NCBI GenBank assembly: GCA_964607135.1
Contig: CAZSIV010000016.1
Span: forward strand, 1 to 48,605
DNA length: 48,605 nt
From: Metaruminococcus_A sp964607135
Lineage (GTDB): Bacteria > Bacillota > Clostridia > Oscillospirales > Ruminococcaceae
Direction: 5' to 3'
Under the pieces are notes generated by a model, which made no database searches, was not told where the DNA came from, and saw only the letters and a list, made by a program, of their open reading frames with translations. Shown piece by piece: positions 26,080-34,841 of this stretch (positions within the stretch are counted from its first letter, which is position 1; each line of letters starts with the position of its first letter). The position numbers were made by a program, and so were the translations under genes.

Positions 26080-26829
26080 ATGGATAATTTACAGGTGCTT
26101 TTTACGCGTCCGCACAAGGTCGTCTATACGGACGGAACGAAGGTTTATAAAACTTTTGACGAGACGTTTCCCGCATCCAATGTCTTCAATGAGGCGCTGA
26201 ACCAGATCCGTGTGCAGGAGACCGGGCTGAATGTGCCGAAGGTTCTCGAAGTTTGCCAGATGGAGGGCAAATGGACGATCGTGATGGAATATGTCAAGGG
26301 GAAAACCCTTGAGAAGATGATCGAGGAAGACCCGAAGAATATCGACAAATACGTCGACATCCTGGTGGATATCCAGATGGAAATCCACAGTAAAAAAGCG
26401 GCGCATCTCAACCGGCTGCGCGAGAAGATGCACAATGCGATTACCGGCCTGAAGATCGATCCTTCCGTCCGGTATGAGCTCCACAGCCGCCTGGACGCCG
26501 CGCCGAAGCACAACAAGGTCTGTCACGGCGACCTGGTTCCGAGCAACATCATCATCGGCGAGGACGGCAAGCGGTATGTCATCGACTGGTCTCATGCGGT
26601 GCAGGGGAACGGCAGTGCCGACACGGCCAGAACCTACCTCTTCTTTATGATGAACGGGCAGAAGGAACTTGCCGAAAGCTATCTGAAGAAGGTTTGCATC
26701 AAAACCGACGTTGCCAAGCAGTACATTCAGCAGTGGCTTCCTGTTGTCGCGGCCGTTCAGCTTTCGAGGAATATCGAGGGCGAGGCGGATTTCCTGATGT
26801 CCTGGCTGGATATCATCAGCTTCGAATAA
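26080..26829 (+). CDS. APH/choline-kinase-type small-molecule phosphotransferase
   Basis: This 249-residue protein has the APH fold. The catalytic loop CHGDLVPSNIII contains the HGD-x-x-P-x-N signature and the metal-binding Asp lies in YVIDWSHA. A beta-strand VMEYVKGKTLEKMI marks the lobe boundary. It resembles the TIGR02172-type phosphotransferases of anaerobes, whose substrates are unknown; choline, ethanolamine, amino sugars or thiamine are all possible. ATG 26080 has AAAGGAG 8 nt upstream, and the longer frame back to 25861 overlaps adhE and its terminator. It appears monocistronic, with a terminator on each side. Confidence 0.8.
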   Translation: MDNLQVLFTRPHKVVYTDGTKVYKTFDETFPASNVFNEALNQIRVQETGLNVPKVLEVCQMEGKWTIVMEYVKGKTLEKMIEEDPKNIDKYVDILVDIQMEIHSKKAAHLNRLREKMHNAITGLKIDPSVRYELHSRLDAAPKHNKVCHGDLVPSNIIIGEDGKRYVIDWSHAVQGNGSADTARTYLFFMMNGQKELAESYLKKVCIKTDVAKQYIQQWLPVVAAVQLSRNIEGEADFLMSWLDIISFE

Positions 26830-26844
26830 TCGTTCGCTTTCTTC

Positions 26845-26873
26845 AGGAGCCGCATTTTACGCGGCTCCTTTTC
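26845..26873 (+). terminator. Terminator after the phosphotransferase gene
   Basis: AGGAGCCGC (26845-26853) pairs with GCGGCTCCT (26861-26869) around a 7-nt loop, followed by TTTTC. Confidence 0.88.
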
Positions 26874-26893
26874 ATTTTGCCTTTTGGCAGGAT

Positions 26894-26913
26894 CTAAAAA
26901 TGTGCATTTTTAG
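26894..26913. promoter_or_regulatory. Palindrome upstream of the MATE gene
   Basis: CTAAAAATG-TG-CATTTTTAG is a perfect 9-bp inverted repeat about 80 nt before the TTGACG box of the MATE promoter. It may bind a dimeric regulator. As RNA it is too AT-rich and lacks a U-run in the right place to be a good terminator. Confidence 0.4.
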
Positions 26914-26994
26914 GGTGGCGGGTGGATCGGCTGACAAATCGAGCGGCAAAAACAAGGCCGAAACTGTAAGAAATTCCGAAAATGCAAAAAAGCC

Positions 26995-27025
26995 TTGACG
27001 GCGGCGGGATGTCAGGTGTTAATAT
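26995..27025 (+). promoter_or_regulatory. Probable MATE gene promoter
   Basis: TTGACG (26995-27000) is followed after 19 nt by TAATAT (27020-27025). The spacer is longer than ideal, so the call is moderate. Confidence 0.45.
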
Positions 27026-27073
27026 AGTATTCAGTGTGTAAAAGGAATTGATTTTTAGTTCGAGGAGTATGGT

Positions 27074-28453
27074 ATGACCAAAGATTTGACCAAGGGTTCC
27101 CCCGCAAAACTGATCGTGATGTTCACGCTGCCGCTGTTGATCGGCAACATCTTTCAGCAGCTTTACAATATGGCCGACACCCTGATCGTCGGCCGGACAA
27201 TCGGGCCGGACGCTCTTGCCGCCGTCGGCTGTACGGGGAGCGTCATGTTTTTTATCATCGGCTTTGCGCAGGGGATGACCTCGGGGCTGTCGATCGTCGT
27301 GGCCCAGCGGTTTGGCGCTGGGGATGAGGAAGGAGTCCGCCGAAGCTTTGCGACGGGAATCATCATCGCGGGCGGGGTTACGGTCGTTCTCACTACCATC
27401 GCGGTACTGCTGGCGCGGCCCGTTCTGGAGCTGATGCAGACGCCGCAGAAAATCATTGACGATGCTTACAGCTATATTGTAGTCATTTACGCGGGGATCG
27501 CCGCGTCGGTCCTGTTTAATTTTCTCTCCAACGTCCTGCGTGCCCTCGGGGACAGCCGCACGCCGCTGATCTTTCTGGTAACCGCCAGCCTTTTGAATAT
27601 CGGACTCGACTTTGTTTTCATCCTCGGCTGTTCGATGGGGGTTTCGGGCGCGGCCTTTGCCACCGTGATTTCACAGGCGGTTTCCGGATTGCTCTGCCTC
27701 GCTTATATTGTGAAGCGGTTTCCCATTTTACATATCAAAAGGGGAGACTGGCGGCAGGGTAAAGGGCAGATACTCCTCCACATCCGTCTGGCTCTTCCGA
27801 TGGGGTTTCAGTCCTCGATTATCGCAATCGGAACCATCACGGTGCAGATTGCACTGAATACGCTGGGAACGACAGCCGTTACCGCTTATACGGCGGCTTC
27901 TAAAATCGACAACCTCATGACGATGCCCAGCATGTCCTTTGGAATCGCAATGGCGACCTACACGGCGCAGAATTACGGCGCAAATCTAGTCAAACGGATT
28001 CAGGCCGGTGTGCGCCGGTGCTGCTTGATCGCGGGGGCAATCAGCGTTGCACTGGGACTGGTCAATATCTTTGCAGGCAATTATCTGGTGATGGCCTTTG
28101 TCGGAGAAAGCAGCCGGGAGATTGTTTCGCTGTCGCAGGTTATGCTGACGATCAATGGCATCTGCTATGTTTTTTTGGCGATCCTCTTTATCTTCCGGAA
28201 CACGATCCAGGGACTGGGGAACAGCTTTATCCCCACCTTGTCCGGAATATTGGAGCTGGCAGTTCGGATCTTCGCCGCGATCGTCTTAACCTCGTTTTGG
28301 GGATTTACGGGCGCTTGCCTGGCGAATTCCATGGCCTGGATCAGCGCGATGATCCTGCTCGTCGTCGGTTATTTCGTCGTCAGAAGGCGGCTTCTGAGCC
28401 GACCGAAGATGGCGGTGCCCCGCGCTGTTTTTCCGGAGGAACATGAAAAATAG
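27074..28453 (+). CDS. MATE-family efflux transporter
   Basis: This 459-residue, twelve-helix protein has the MATE fold. It starts with SPAKLIVMFTLPLLIGNIFQQLYNMADTLIVG, the standard first-helix signature, and the second half repeats the pattern. It resembles the NorM/MepA-type branch, which exchanges Na+ or H+ for drugs or metabolites. GAGGAG lies about 7 nt before ATG 27074. It stands alone on the plus strand. Confidence 0.9.
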   Translation: MTKDLTKGSPAKLIVMFTLPLLIGNIFQQLYNMADTLIVGRTIGPDALAAVGCTGSVMFFIIGFAQGMTSGLSIVVAQRFGAGDEEGVRRSFATGIIIAGGVTVVLTTIAVLLARPVLELMQTPQKIIDDAYSYIVVIYAGIAASVLFNFLSNVLRALGDSRTPLIFLVTASLLNIGLDFVFILGCSMGVSGAAFATVISQAVSGLLCLAYIVKRFPILHIKRGDWRQGKGQILLHIRLALPMGFQSSIIAIGTITVQIALNTLGTTAVTAYTAASKIDNLMTMPSMSFGIAMATYTAQNYGANLVKRIQAGVRRCCLIAGAISVALGLVNIFAGNYLVMAFVGESSREIVSLSQVMLTINGICYVFLAILFIFRNTIQGLGNSFIPTLSGILELAVRIFAAIVLTSFWGFTGACLANSMAWISAMILLVVGYFVVRRRLLSRPKMAVPRAVFPEEHEK

Positions 28454-28646
28454 GGAAGAACTTGCTGTAAACTAAGCGTGTGGTCATTCAGCCGTTCGGC
28501 TTGATGATAGATATCAAAGAAAAAGGAGATTATTGAATGAAGACGATGAACAAAACAATGGAGATTGTAGCATAGCCGGGAGGTTTGTTACATCTTCGGC
28601 AACCCTCCAAAAGATTTACGATTTTACTTTTAGGAGGATTATTCCC
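28454..28646 (+). other. Leader region with a possible 12-codon ORF
   Basis: After the MATE stop, AAAAAGGAGATT precedes an ATG at 28537 that opens a 12-codon frame, MKTMNKTMEIVA, ending in TAG. This is either a leader peptide of the RNHCP gene or the leftover start of a deleted gene. GGAGGTTTG and CAACCCTCC (about 28579-28607) could pair downstream of it. The RNHCP gene has its own AGGAGG site. Confidence 0.35.
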
Positions 28647-29075
28647 ATGAATAGGGAAAACAAGAAAAAATCATTGAATCGAGGCTACTACAAAACACAC
28701 CCATGCAATGAAACCTTTGTATGTAAGGCGTGTGGAAGAACAGTTGTACCAAACGGTGCAGGGAGTGAGCATAGAAACCACTGTCCGTATTGCCTTTCGA
28801 GCCGGCATCTGGATGTCGAACCGGGCGACCGGGCGGCTGATTGCGGCGGCATCATGGAACCGATTGCCGTATGGGTGAAGAAAAACGGCGAGTGGGGGCT
28901 CATTCATCGCTGCAAAATCTGTGGAACATTGAGTTCAAACCGCATAGCCGCGGACGACAATCCGATGAAGCTGATGTCCCTCGCCATGAAACCTGTTTCT
29001 TCACCGCCCTTTCCGTTGGAGCGGATTGAGGAAATGACGAAGCTGATGGGCGGCGATGGAGAACTGAAGTGGTAG
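28647..29075 (+). CDS. RNHCP zinc-ribbon domain protein
   Basis: This 142-residue protein has four zinc-ribbon-type cysteines (CKACG … HRNHCPYC) that include the RNHCP sequence naming the family, and a further HRCKICG pair. The family's function is unknown; a zinc-binding, nucleic-acid-related role is often assumed. ATG 28647 is set by TAGGAGGATT 7 nt before it, and homology begins shortly after. An in-frame start at 28533 is much less convincing. Confidence 0.84.
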   Translation: MNRENKKKSLNRGYYKTHPCNETFVCKACGRTVVPNGAGSEHRNHCPYCLSSRHLDVEPGDRAADCGGIMEPIAVWVKKNGEWGLIHRCKICGTLSSNRIAADDNPMKLMSLAMKPVSSPPFPLERIEEMTKLMGGDGELKW

Positions 29076-29260
29076 GCAGCCCTTCTTTGCTGCGTTTCAT
29101 CGGGAAGAGCTGGGGCAGGCAACCGTCAAAGCCGGCCGCCTCTCGCTTGGTTTGACTTTATGGCTGCTTGCCGTTTTCCTGGAGTGGGAGACGGCGGCTC
29201 ATACAGCCGTTTGTGGCCCTAGTCCGCGGGAGCTCTTTGTAAACTGACCTGGATTATATA

Positions 29261-29296
29261 AAACGCCACCGGCCGATTATGAAGCCGGTGGCGTTT
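29261..29296. terminator. Terminator of the arginine cluster (argF end)
   Basis: AAACGCCACCGGC (29261-29273) and GCCGGTGGCGTTT (29284-29296) form a 13-bp stem. On the minus strand it is followed by TTTTATAT after argF; on the plus strand by GTTCTTTTTG, so it may also stop plus-strand transcription. Confidence 0.9.
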
Positions 29297-29309
29297 GTTC
29301 TTTTTGTGC

Positions 29310-30227
29310 TTATTTTGCCTTTTGATCTTTCATCAGCGTGACCAGAACGGCTTTTTGCGCGTGGAGGCGGTTCTCCGCCTCTTCAAAGATTTCGTCAGCA
29401 TGCGCTTCAAAGACCTCGGCGGTGATTTCTTCTTCGCGGTGGGCAGGCAGGCAGTGCTGCACCATTGCGTCCGGCTTTGCCGCAGCCATGACGGCGGCGT
29501 TGATCTGGTAGCCTTCGAAGGCTTTGCGGCGTTTTTCAGCCTCTCCCTCCTGGCCCATCGAAGCCCAGACGTCGGTAAAGAGGACGTCTGCATTTTCGGC
29601 GGCGCTCAGCACGTCGGCCGTCATGGAAAATTTGCCGTTTTCATAGGCGTATTCCAAAACTTCCTTAGCCGGTCGGTATTCCGCCGGGCAGGCGATGCTC
29701 ACCTGCATCCCGGTTTTGATGCCGCCGACGATCAGGGAATTCGCCATGTTGTTCCCGTCCCCAATATAACACATCTTCAGACCTTCAAGGGTGCCCTTGT
29801 ATTCCCGGATGGTCATCAGGTCGGCCAGAACCTGGCAGGGATGGCAGAAATCGGTCAGCCCGTTGATGACCGGGATGCTGCCGTAATGCGCCAGATCCTC
29901 GACCTCCTGCTGGGCGAAGGTGCGGATCATAATGCCGTCCAGGTAACGGGAGAGAACCCGCGCGGTGTCCTGCACCGGCTCACCCCGCCCGATCTGCAGG
30001 TCGTTGGAGCTCAGAAAGAGCGCTTTGCCGCCCAGCTGGTACATCCCTGTCTCAAAGGAAACCCGGGTGCGGGTAGAAGCCTTCTGAAAAATCATACCGA
30101 GCGTTTTCCCCTCGAGATGCTTGTGGGGGATTCCATATTTCTTTTCGTATTTGAGCTGATCCGCGAGGTTTAAGAGATTGATGATCTCCTCTTTGGACAG
30201 GTCGAGCATTTTAAGCAGATGTTTCAT
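29310..30227 (-). CDS. argF: Ornithine carbamoyltransferase
   Basis: This 305-residue cytosolic enzyme joins carbamoyl phosphate and ornithine into citrulline. It shows the carbamoyl-phosphate loop STRTR (51-55), HPCQ (129-132) and the ornithine-binding HCLPAHR near residue 265. ATG 30227 has GGAGG 7 nt upstream, while a start 21 nt further up (30248) would overlap the end of argD. It is the last gene of the argCJBDF run and is followed by a terminator. Confidence 0.95.
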   Translation of the reverse strand: MKHLLKMLDLSKEEIINLLNLADQLKYEKKYGIPHKHLEGKTLGMIFQKASTRTRVSFETGMYQLGGKALFLSSNDLQIGRGEPVQDTARVLSRYLDGIMIRTFAQQEVEDLAHYGSIPVINGLTDFCHPCQVLADLMTIREYKGTLEGLKMCYIGDGNNMANSLIVGGIKTGMQVSIACPAEYRPAKEVLEYAYENGKFSMTADVLSAAENADVLFTDVWASMGQEGEAEKRRKAFEGYQINAAVMAAAKPDAMVQHCLPAHREEEITAEVFEAHADEIFEEAENRLHAQKAVLVTLMKDQKAK

Positions 30228-30249
30228 CGTGATCCTCCGTTCTCCCAAT

Positions 30250-31425
30250 TTATTGATTCAGCACAGCCGCCAGAATGGAAAGACCCTTCTCAAATTCCCC
30301 GTCCGAAATGGTCAGGGGCGGGAGGAGCCGGACTTTTTCCTTCGCGGTCAAGACCAGCAGGCCGTTTTCCATACAGGCTTTTGCCACTTCGCCCGATTTT
30401 TTCTGCTTGAGCGCGATGCCGATCATCATCCCTTTTCCGGTGACACCGGAAACCTCCGAACAGCCGGAGAGCGCGTTCTGCACCTCCTCAAAGCGGGAGG
30501 CGACCTTTGCTAAGAATCCCGGCTGGGAGATTTTTTCCATCACGACGTTTGCCCCGGCGCAGCAGATGGGATTTGCGCCGAAGGTGGAACCGTGGTCGCC
30601 GAAGCCCAGAACCGACTCGGCCTTCTCGCCGAGCAGCACCGCGCCGATCGGCAGTCCGCCGCCCAGCCCTTTTGCGAGGGTGGTGATGTCGGGGCGGATT
30701 TCATACCATTCGGAGGCGAGAAATTTCCCGGTTCGTCCCGCTCCGGTCTGCACTTCATCGGCGACGAGAAGGATGTCTTTTTCCGCGCAGAGCGCGGCGA
30801 GTTCTTTGACGAAATCTTCGTCGAGCGGGATGACCCCGCCTTCGCCCTGGATCAGCTCGATCATGACGGCGCAGACGGAAGAATCCAGCTTCGCTTTGAC
30901 GTCCGCGATGTCGTTGGCGAGCGCATAGCTGAAATCCCCGGTAAAGGGAAAAAAGAACTGGTGGAAATGCTCCTGCCCGGTTGCCGAAAGGGTGGTGACC
31001 GTCCTGCCGTGGAAGGAGTTGACCAGCGTCAGGATGGTGGAGCGGCCTTCTCCGTATTTATCAAAGCTGTACTTCCGCGCCGCTTTGATTGCGCCTTCGT
31101 TTGCCTCCGCGCCGGAATTGCCGAAAAACACCTTTTTATACCCGGTGGTCTCGCAGAGGGATTTTGCAAGGAGAGCGCCCGGCTCGGTATAATACAGGTT
31201 GGAAATGTGGTTCAGGGCAGAAGCCTGCCCTGCGACCGCCGCCGCCCACTGGCTGTCGCAGAAGCCGAGGGAGTTCACCCCAATCCCGCTGGTGAAATCG
31301 ATGTAGGTCTTTCCTTCGTAATCGCAGCAGGATGCACCCGTCCCGCTTTTGAGTGCGAGATCGAACCGGGCGTAGGTGCCGGCGACAAATTGCCGGTCGA
31401 TTTTTTTGAGTTCTGATGAGTTCAT
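30250..31425 (-). CDS. argD: Acetylornithine aminotransferase
   Basis: This 391-residue class-III PLP aminotransferase converts N-acetylglutamate semialdehyde to N-acetylornithine. Visible are the phosphate-binding GNSGAEANEGAIK block (102-114), DEVQTGAGRTG (223-233) and the PLP lysine K252 (TTLAKGLGGG). It lies 18 nt after argB and 22 nt before argF in transcription order. Confidence 0.94.
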   Translation of the reverse strand: MNSSELKKIDRQFVAGTYARFDLALKSGTGASCCDYEGKTYIDFTSGIGVNSLGFCDSQWAAAVAGQASALNHISNLYYTEPGALLAKSLCETTGYKKVFFGNSGAEANEGAIKAARKYSFDKYGEGRSTILTLVNSFHGRTVTTLSATGQEHFHQFFFPFTGDFSYALANDIADVKAKLDSSVCAVMIELIQGEGGVIPLDEDFVKELAALCAEKDILLVADEVQTGAGRTGKFLASEWYEIRPDITTLAKGLGGGLPIGAVLLGEKAESVLGFGDHGSTFGANPICCAGANVVMEKISQPGFLAKVASRFEEVQNALSGCSEVSGVTGKGMMIGIALKQKKSGEVAKACMENGLLVLTAKEKVRLLPPLTISDGEFEKGLSILAAVLNQ

Positions 31426-31443
31426 GCTGTCCGCCTTTCTCTT

Positions 31444-32304
31444 TTACAGGAACATGGTGCCGATGCCTTCGTTTGAAAGCATCTCGATCAGGATCGAGTG
31501 GGGGATCCGCCCGTCGATGATGAAAGCCCGGTTGACCCCCCGGCGCACCGCCTCGACGCAGCACTGGATTTTCGGGATCATGCCGCCCGAGATGATGCCC
31601 TGGTTGATCAGGTAGGGGACTTCGCTGACCTGTACGACGGGAATCAGGGTTTCCTCGTCATCCTTGTCCCGCAGCAGGCCGCGGATGTCGGTCATCAGGA
31701 TGACGTTTTCCGCCCCCAGAGCGGAGGCGATCCGAGCCGCCGCTGTGTCGGCGTTGATATTGTAAACCTGGCCGTCCTCGTCGGCGGCAACGGTTGCGAT
31801 CACTGGGATGTATCCGTTGTCCAAAGCGTTCACGATCGGGCCGACGTTGATCCCGACGATGTCCCCGACAAAGCCCAGGTCCTGTTCACTCTCCAGCTTT
31901 TTGACCTCGATCATCCCGCCGTCCGTTCCACAGAGGCCGAGAGCCTTGCCGCCATGCTTCTGCAAAAGGGAGACGAGGCTTTTGTTGACCTTTCCGGCGA
32001 GCACCATCTGGACGATATCCGCCGTCTCTTCGTCGGTATACCGGAGCCCACCGATAAATCTGCTTTCAATCCCCACCCGGTCGAGCATCGAGTTGATCTC
32101 CGGGCCGCCGCCGTGGATCAGGACGACCTTGATCCCGATGAGGGAGAGCAGGACGACGTCCGACATGACGGCCTGCTTGAGATCGTCGTTGAGCATGGCG
32201 TTCCCGCCGTATTTGACCACGACCACCTTGTTGTAATACTTCTGGATATAGGGGAGCGCGTCGACCAGAACCTTCGCCTTTTCTTCGTTGCTGATGTGCA
32301 GCAT
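31444..32304 (-). CDS. argB: Acetylglutamate kinase
   Basis: This 286-residue amino-acid kinase phosphorylates N-acetylglutamate. It has VVKYGGNAM near the N-terminus, the substrate-binding VLIHGGGPEINSML and the nucleotide-binding C-terminal part ending NEGIGTMFL. ATG 32304 was chosen because ArgB homology begins at LHISNEEKAKVLVDALP; a 13-residue in-frame extension to 32343 lies in the spacer after argJ. ArgB is usually the arginine-inhibited step when ArgJ recycles the acetyl group. Confidence 0.94.
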   Translation of the reverse strand: MLHISNEEKAKVLVDALPYIQKYYNKVVVVKYGGNAMLNDDLKQAVMSDVVLLSLIGIKVVLIHGGGPEINSMLDRVGIESRFIGGLRYTDEETADIVQMVLAGKVNKSLVSLLQKHGGKALGLCGTDGGMIEVKKLESEQDLGFVGDIVGINVGPIVNALDNGYIPVIATVAADEDGQVYNINADTAAARIASALGAENVILMTDIRGLLRDKDDEETLIPVVQVSEVPYLINQGIISGGMIPKIQCCVEAVRRGVNRAFIIDGRIPHSILIEMLSNEGIGTMFL

Positions 32305-32404
32305 AAAAACACCCGCCTTATCAAGTGAATCGTTTTTTATCAAACGGGCGGACGAATTTTTCCGCCGCCCGGTAAGCTCTCAATTCAAAAACCCGCCGAA
32401 TGGA

Positions 32405-33640
32405 TCAGGTGCGGTAATCGCCGTTGATTTTCACATAATCATAGGTGAGGTCGCAGCCCCAGGCCATGGCGGAGCCCTTGCCGTAGCCGAGGTCGATGAT
32501 GATCTTGATCTCGTCCTCCAGCAGGATTTCCTTGGCCTTCTCCTCGTCGACCGGGACGCCCGCGCCGTTTTCGCAAACCTTTATGCTGCCCTTTGCCGAA
32601 GCGAGGTGGACGGCGATCCGGTCGATGTTGAATTCCGCGTCGGTGTAGCCGACGGCGCAGAGGATCCGGCCCCAGTTTGCATCGGCGCCGAACATGGCGG
32701 CTTTGAACAGGGAAGAGGTGATGACGGATTTGGCGATCTTTTTGGCGGTCGTCTCATCCGGGGCGCCGTTCACCGCACATTCCAGTAACTTGGTCGCGCC
32801 TTCGCCGTCCCGGGCAAGTTCCCGGGAAAGGTTCATCATCACCGCGTAAAGGGCGTTGAGGAACGTTTCATAATCGCCGTTTTCCCGGTCGATCACGGGG
32901 TTGCCGGCAAGCCCCGAAGCGAGGACCGCCACCATGTCGTTGGTGGAGGTGTCGCCGTCGATGCTGATCATGTTAAAGGTGAGATCCGCCACCTTTTTGA
33001 TGGCCTTCTGGAGCCATTCCGACTCGATGGCGGCATCGGTCGTCAAGAAGCAGAGCATGGTCGCCATGTTGGGGTGGATCATCCCGCTGCCCTTTGCAAT
33101 CCCCCCGATGTGGCAGGTTTTGCCGCCGAGGGTAAAGGAAACGGCGACCTCCTTGGGGAAGGTGTCGGTGGTCATGATCGCCTGCGCCGCGCGGGTGCTC
33201 CCGTCGGCGGACAGGGATTCCTTCAGCGGTTTAATATGGTCGCGGATCGGTTCGATCGGCAGAGGAAGGCCGATGACGCCGGTGGAGCAGACGACGACGT
33301 CGTCCGCCGGGATGCCGAGCGCCTCCCCAGCGATTTCGCACATCTGGCGGGCGACCGCTTCCCCGTTTGCGTTGCAGGTGTTGGCATTTCCGCTGTTGCA
33401 GATGACCGCCTGCGCCCGGCCGTTTTTCAGATTCTGCCTGGTGACTGCCAGCGGCGCGCCCTTTACCTTGTTCTGGGTATAGATCGCCCCGGCATTGCAG
33501 GGAACCTCGCAGCGGATCAGAGCAAGGTCGGCCTTTTCCTTGTTCTTCCGGATGCCGCTGTGGATTCCGGATGCGGTAAACCCTTTTGCGGCACAGACGC
33601 CGCCTTCTGTAAACTCGAAACCGTTAAATTGAATCAACAC
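32405..33640 (-). CDS. argJ: Bifunctional ornithine acetyltransferase / N-acetylglutamate synthase
   Basis: This 411-residue proenzyme is of the ArgJ family. The autocleavage site NMATM places the new N-terminal nucleophile at T194, and the GSGMIHPNMATML block is typical. It transfers acetyl from N-acetylornithine to glutamate, making the pathway cyclic; the bifunctional or monofunctional nature cannot be told from sequence. Its start lies 37 nt behind argC. Confidence 0.94.
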   Translation of the reverse strand: MLIQFNGFEFTEGGVCAAKGFTASGIHSGIRKNKEKADLALIRCEVPCNAGAIYTQNKVKGAPLAVTRQNLKNGRAQAVICNSGNANTCNANGEAVARQMCEIAGEALGIPADDVVVCSTGVIGLPLPIEPIRDHIKPLKESLSADGSTRAAQAIMTTDTFPKEVAVSFTLGGKTCHIGGIAKGSGMIHPNMATMLCFLTTDAAIESEWLQKAIKKVADLTFNMISIDGDTSTNDMVAVLASGLAGNPVIDRENGDYETFLNALYAVMMNLSRELARDGEGATKLLECAVNGAPDETTAKKIAKSVITSSLFKAAMFGADANWGRILCAVGYTDAEFNIDRIAVHLASAKGSIKVCENGAGVPVDEEKAKEILLEDEIKIIIDLGYGKGSAMAWGCDLTYDYVKINGDYRT

Positions 33641-33677
33641 CGAATTGTTCGCTCCTTCTGTATTGTTGTCTGTTCTG

Positions 33678-34712
33678 TTAAAACGCGGGCGGAATCATAT
33701 CGAGGCCAGAGGTCTCCGGCAGCCCGCATGCGATGTTCATGTTCTGGATCGCCTGCCCCGCCGCGCCTTTGACCATGTTGTCGATGGCTGAAACAAGGAT
33801 CAGCCGCCCGGTTCGGGGATCGAGATGAAGCGAAATGTCGCAGTAATTGGACATCCGCACGTTTTTCAGGTTGACGGCCTTTCCTTTGTCCAGAATCCGG
33901 ACAAAAGGCTCGTCATGGTAAAACGCCTGGTAAGCGGCAATCAATTCCTCGAGCTCCGCCGGACCTTTGAGGGCGGCGTAGATGGTGGAAACGATCCCGC
34001 GGTTAACGGGGAGCAGGTGGGGGACGAAGGTGACGAAGAGCTTCTGCCCCGCCAATTCGGAAAGGGTCTGCTCGATTTCGGGCGTGTGGCGGTGAGCCGC
34101 GATTTTATAAGGGGAAAAAGCCTCGTTGCAGTCGGGATAATGGGTGGTCTGGGTCAATCCCCGCCCCGCCCCGGTGACGCCCGACTTGCTGTCGATGATG
34201 ATGCTGTTCGGATTAATGATCCCATTTTTGAGCGCGGGGGCCAGCGCCAGCCCGATGCTGGTGGGGTAACAGCCCGGGTTTCCGATGATCTTCGCGGTTT
34301 TCAAAACCTCCCGGTGGAGTTCGGGGATGCAGTAAGCCGAAACTTCATGCAGGGCCGGTTCGTTGTAGGAAAGGCCATACCACTCGTTGTAGTCCGCCTC
34401 TTCCTGAAGGCGGAAATCCGCGCCGAGGTCGATAAAAAGGACGTCTTTTGCCAGGCATTTTTTCGCCAGAGGCTCGCAGAGGCCGTGGGGAAGGGAGGCG
34501 AACACGACGTCACTTTTTTCGATTACCGTGTTCTCGTCTGCAAGAACCTCCCCGCAGATATCCTTGAGGTTCGGATAAACTTCGCTGATTGCTTTTCCCT
34601 CGAAGCTGACCGAGGAAAGGGCGGCAACCTGAACGCCTGGATGACGCAGGGCGATTCTCAGAAGCTCCACCCCCGCGTAGCCGGTCGCGCCGATGATCCC
34701 GATTTTTACCAT
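33678..34712 (-). CDS. argC: N-acetyl-gamma-glutamyl-phosphate reductase
   Basis: This 344-residue NADPH-dependent reductase has GIIGATGYAGVELLR at the N-terminus (nucleotide-binding) and the catalytic C148 in GNPGCYPTS. A conserved AHRHTPEIEQ histidine block follows. It is the first gene of the argCJBDF run. A 130-nt gap separates it from argH, with an RBS-like AAAGGCGG before ATG 34712. Confidence 0.95.
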   Translation of the reverse strand: MVKIGIIGATGYAGVELLRIALRHPGVQVAALSSVSFEGKAISEVYPNLKDICGEVLADENTVIEKSDVVFASLPHGLCEPLAKKCLAKDVLFIDLGADFRLQEEADYNEWYGLSYNEPALHEVSAYCIPELHREVLKTAKIIGNPGCYPTSIGLALAPALKNGIINPNSIIIDSKSGVTGAGRGLTQTTHYPDCNEAFSPYKIAAHRHTPEIEQTLSELAGQKLFVTFVPHLLPVNRGIVSTIYAALKGPAELEELIAAYQAFYHDEPFVRILDKGKAVNLKNVRMSNYCDISLHLDPRTGRLILVSAIDNMVKGAAGQAIQNMNIACGLPETSGLDMIPPAF

Positions 34713-34841
34713 AAAATACCGCCTTTCTTCGGTTGATGTCCGATTATTCCTAATGATTCCTGTGTCTCATATTGAAGTTTTCAGAGGATGCAGATCCCAT
34801 CGAGCCTAAAGAGGCTCCAGCCGCACTTGAGTAATGGACGG

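Noticed and set aside
31498..32328. Open frames antisense to argB and neighbouring arg genes
   Set aside because: They are shadow frames in GC-rich coding sequence; the arg enzymes on the other strand account for all of it.
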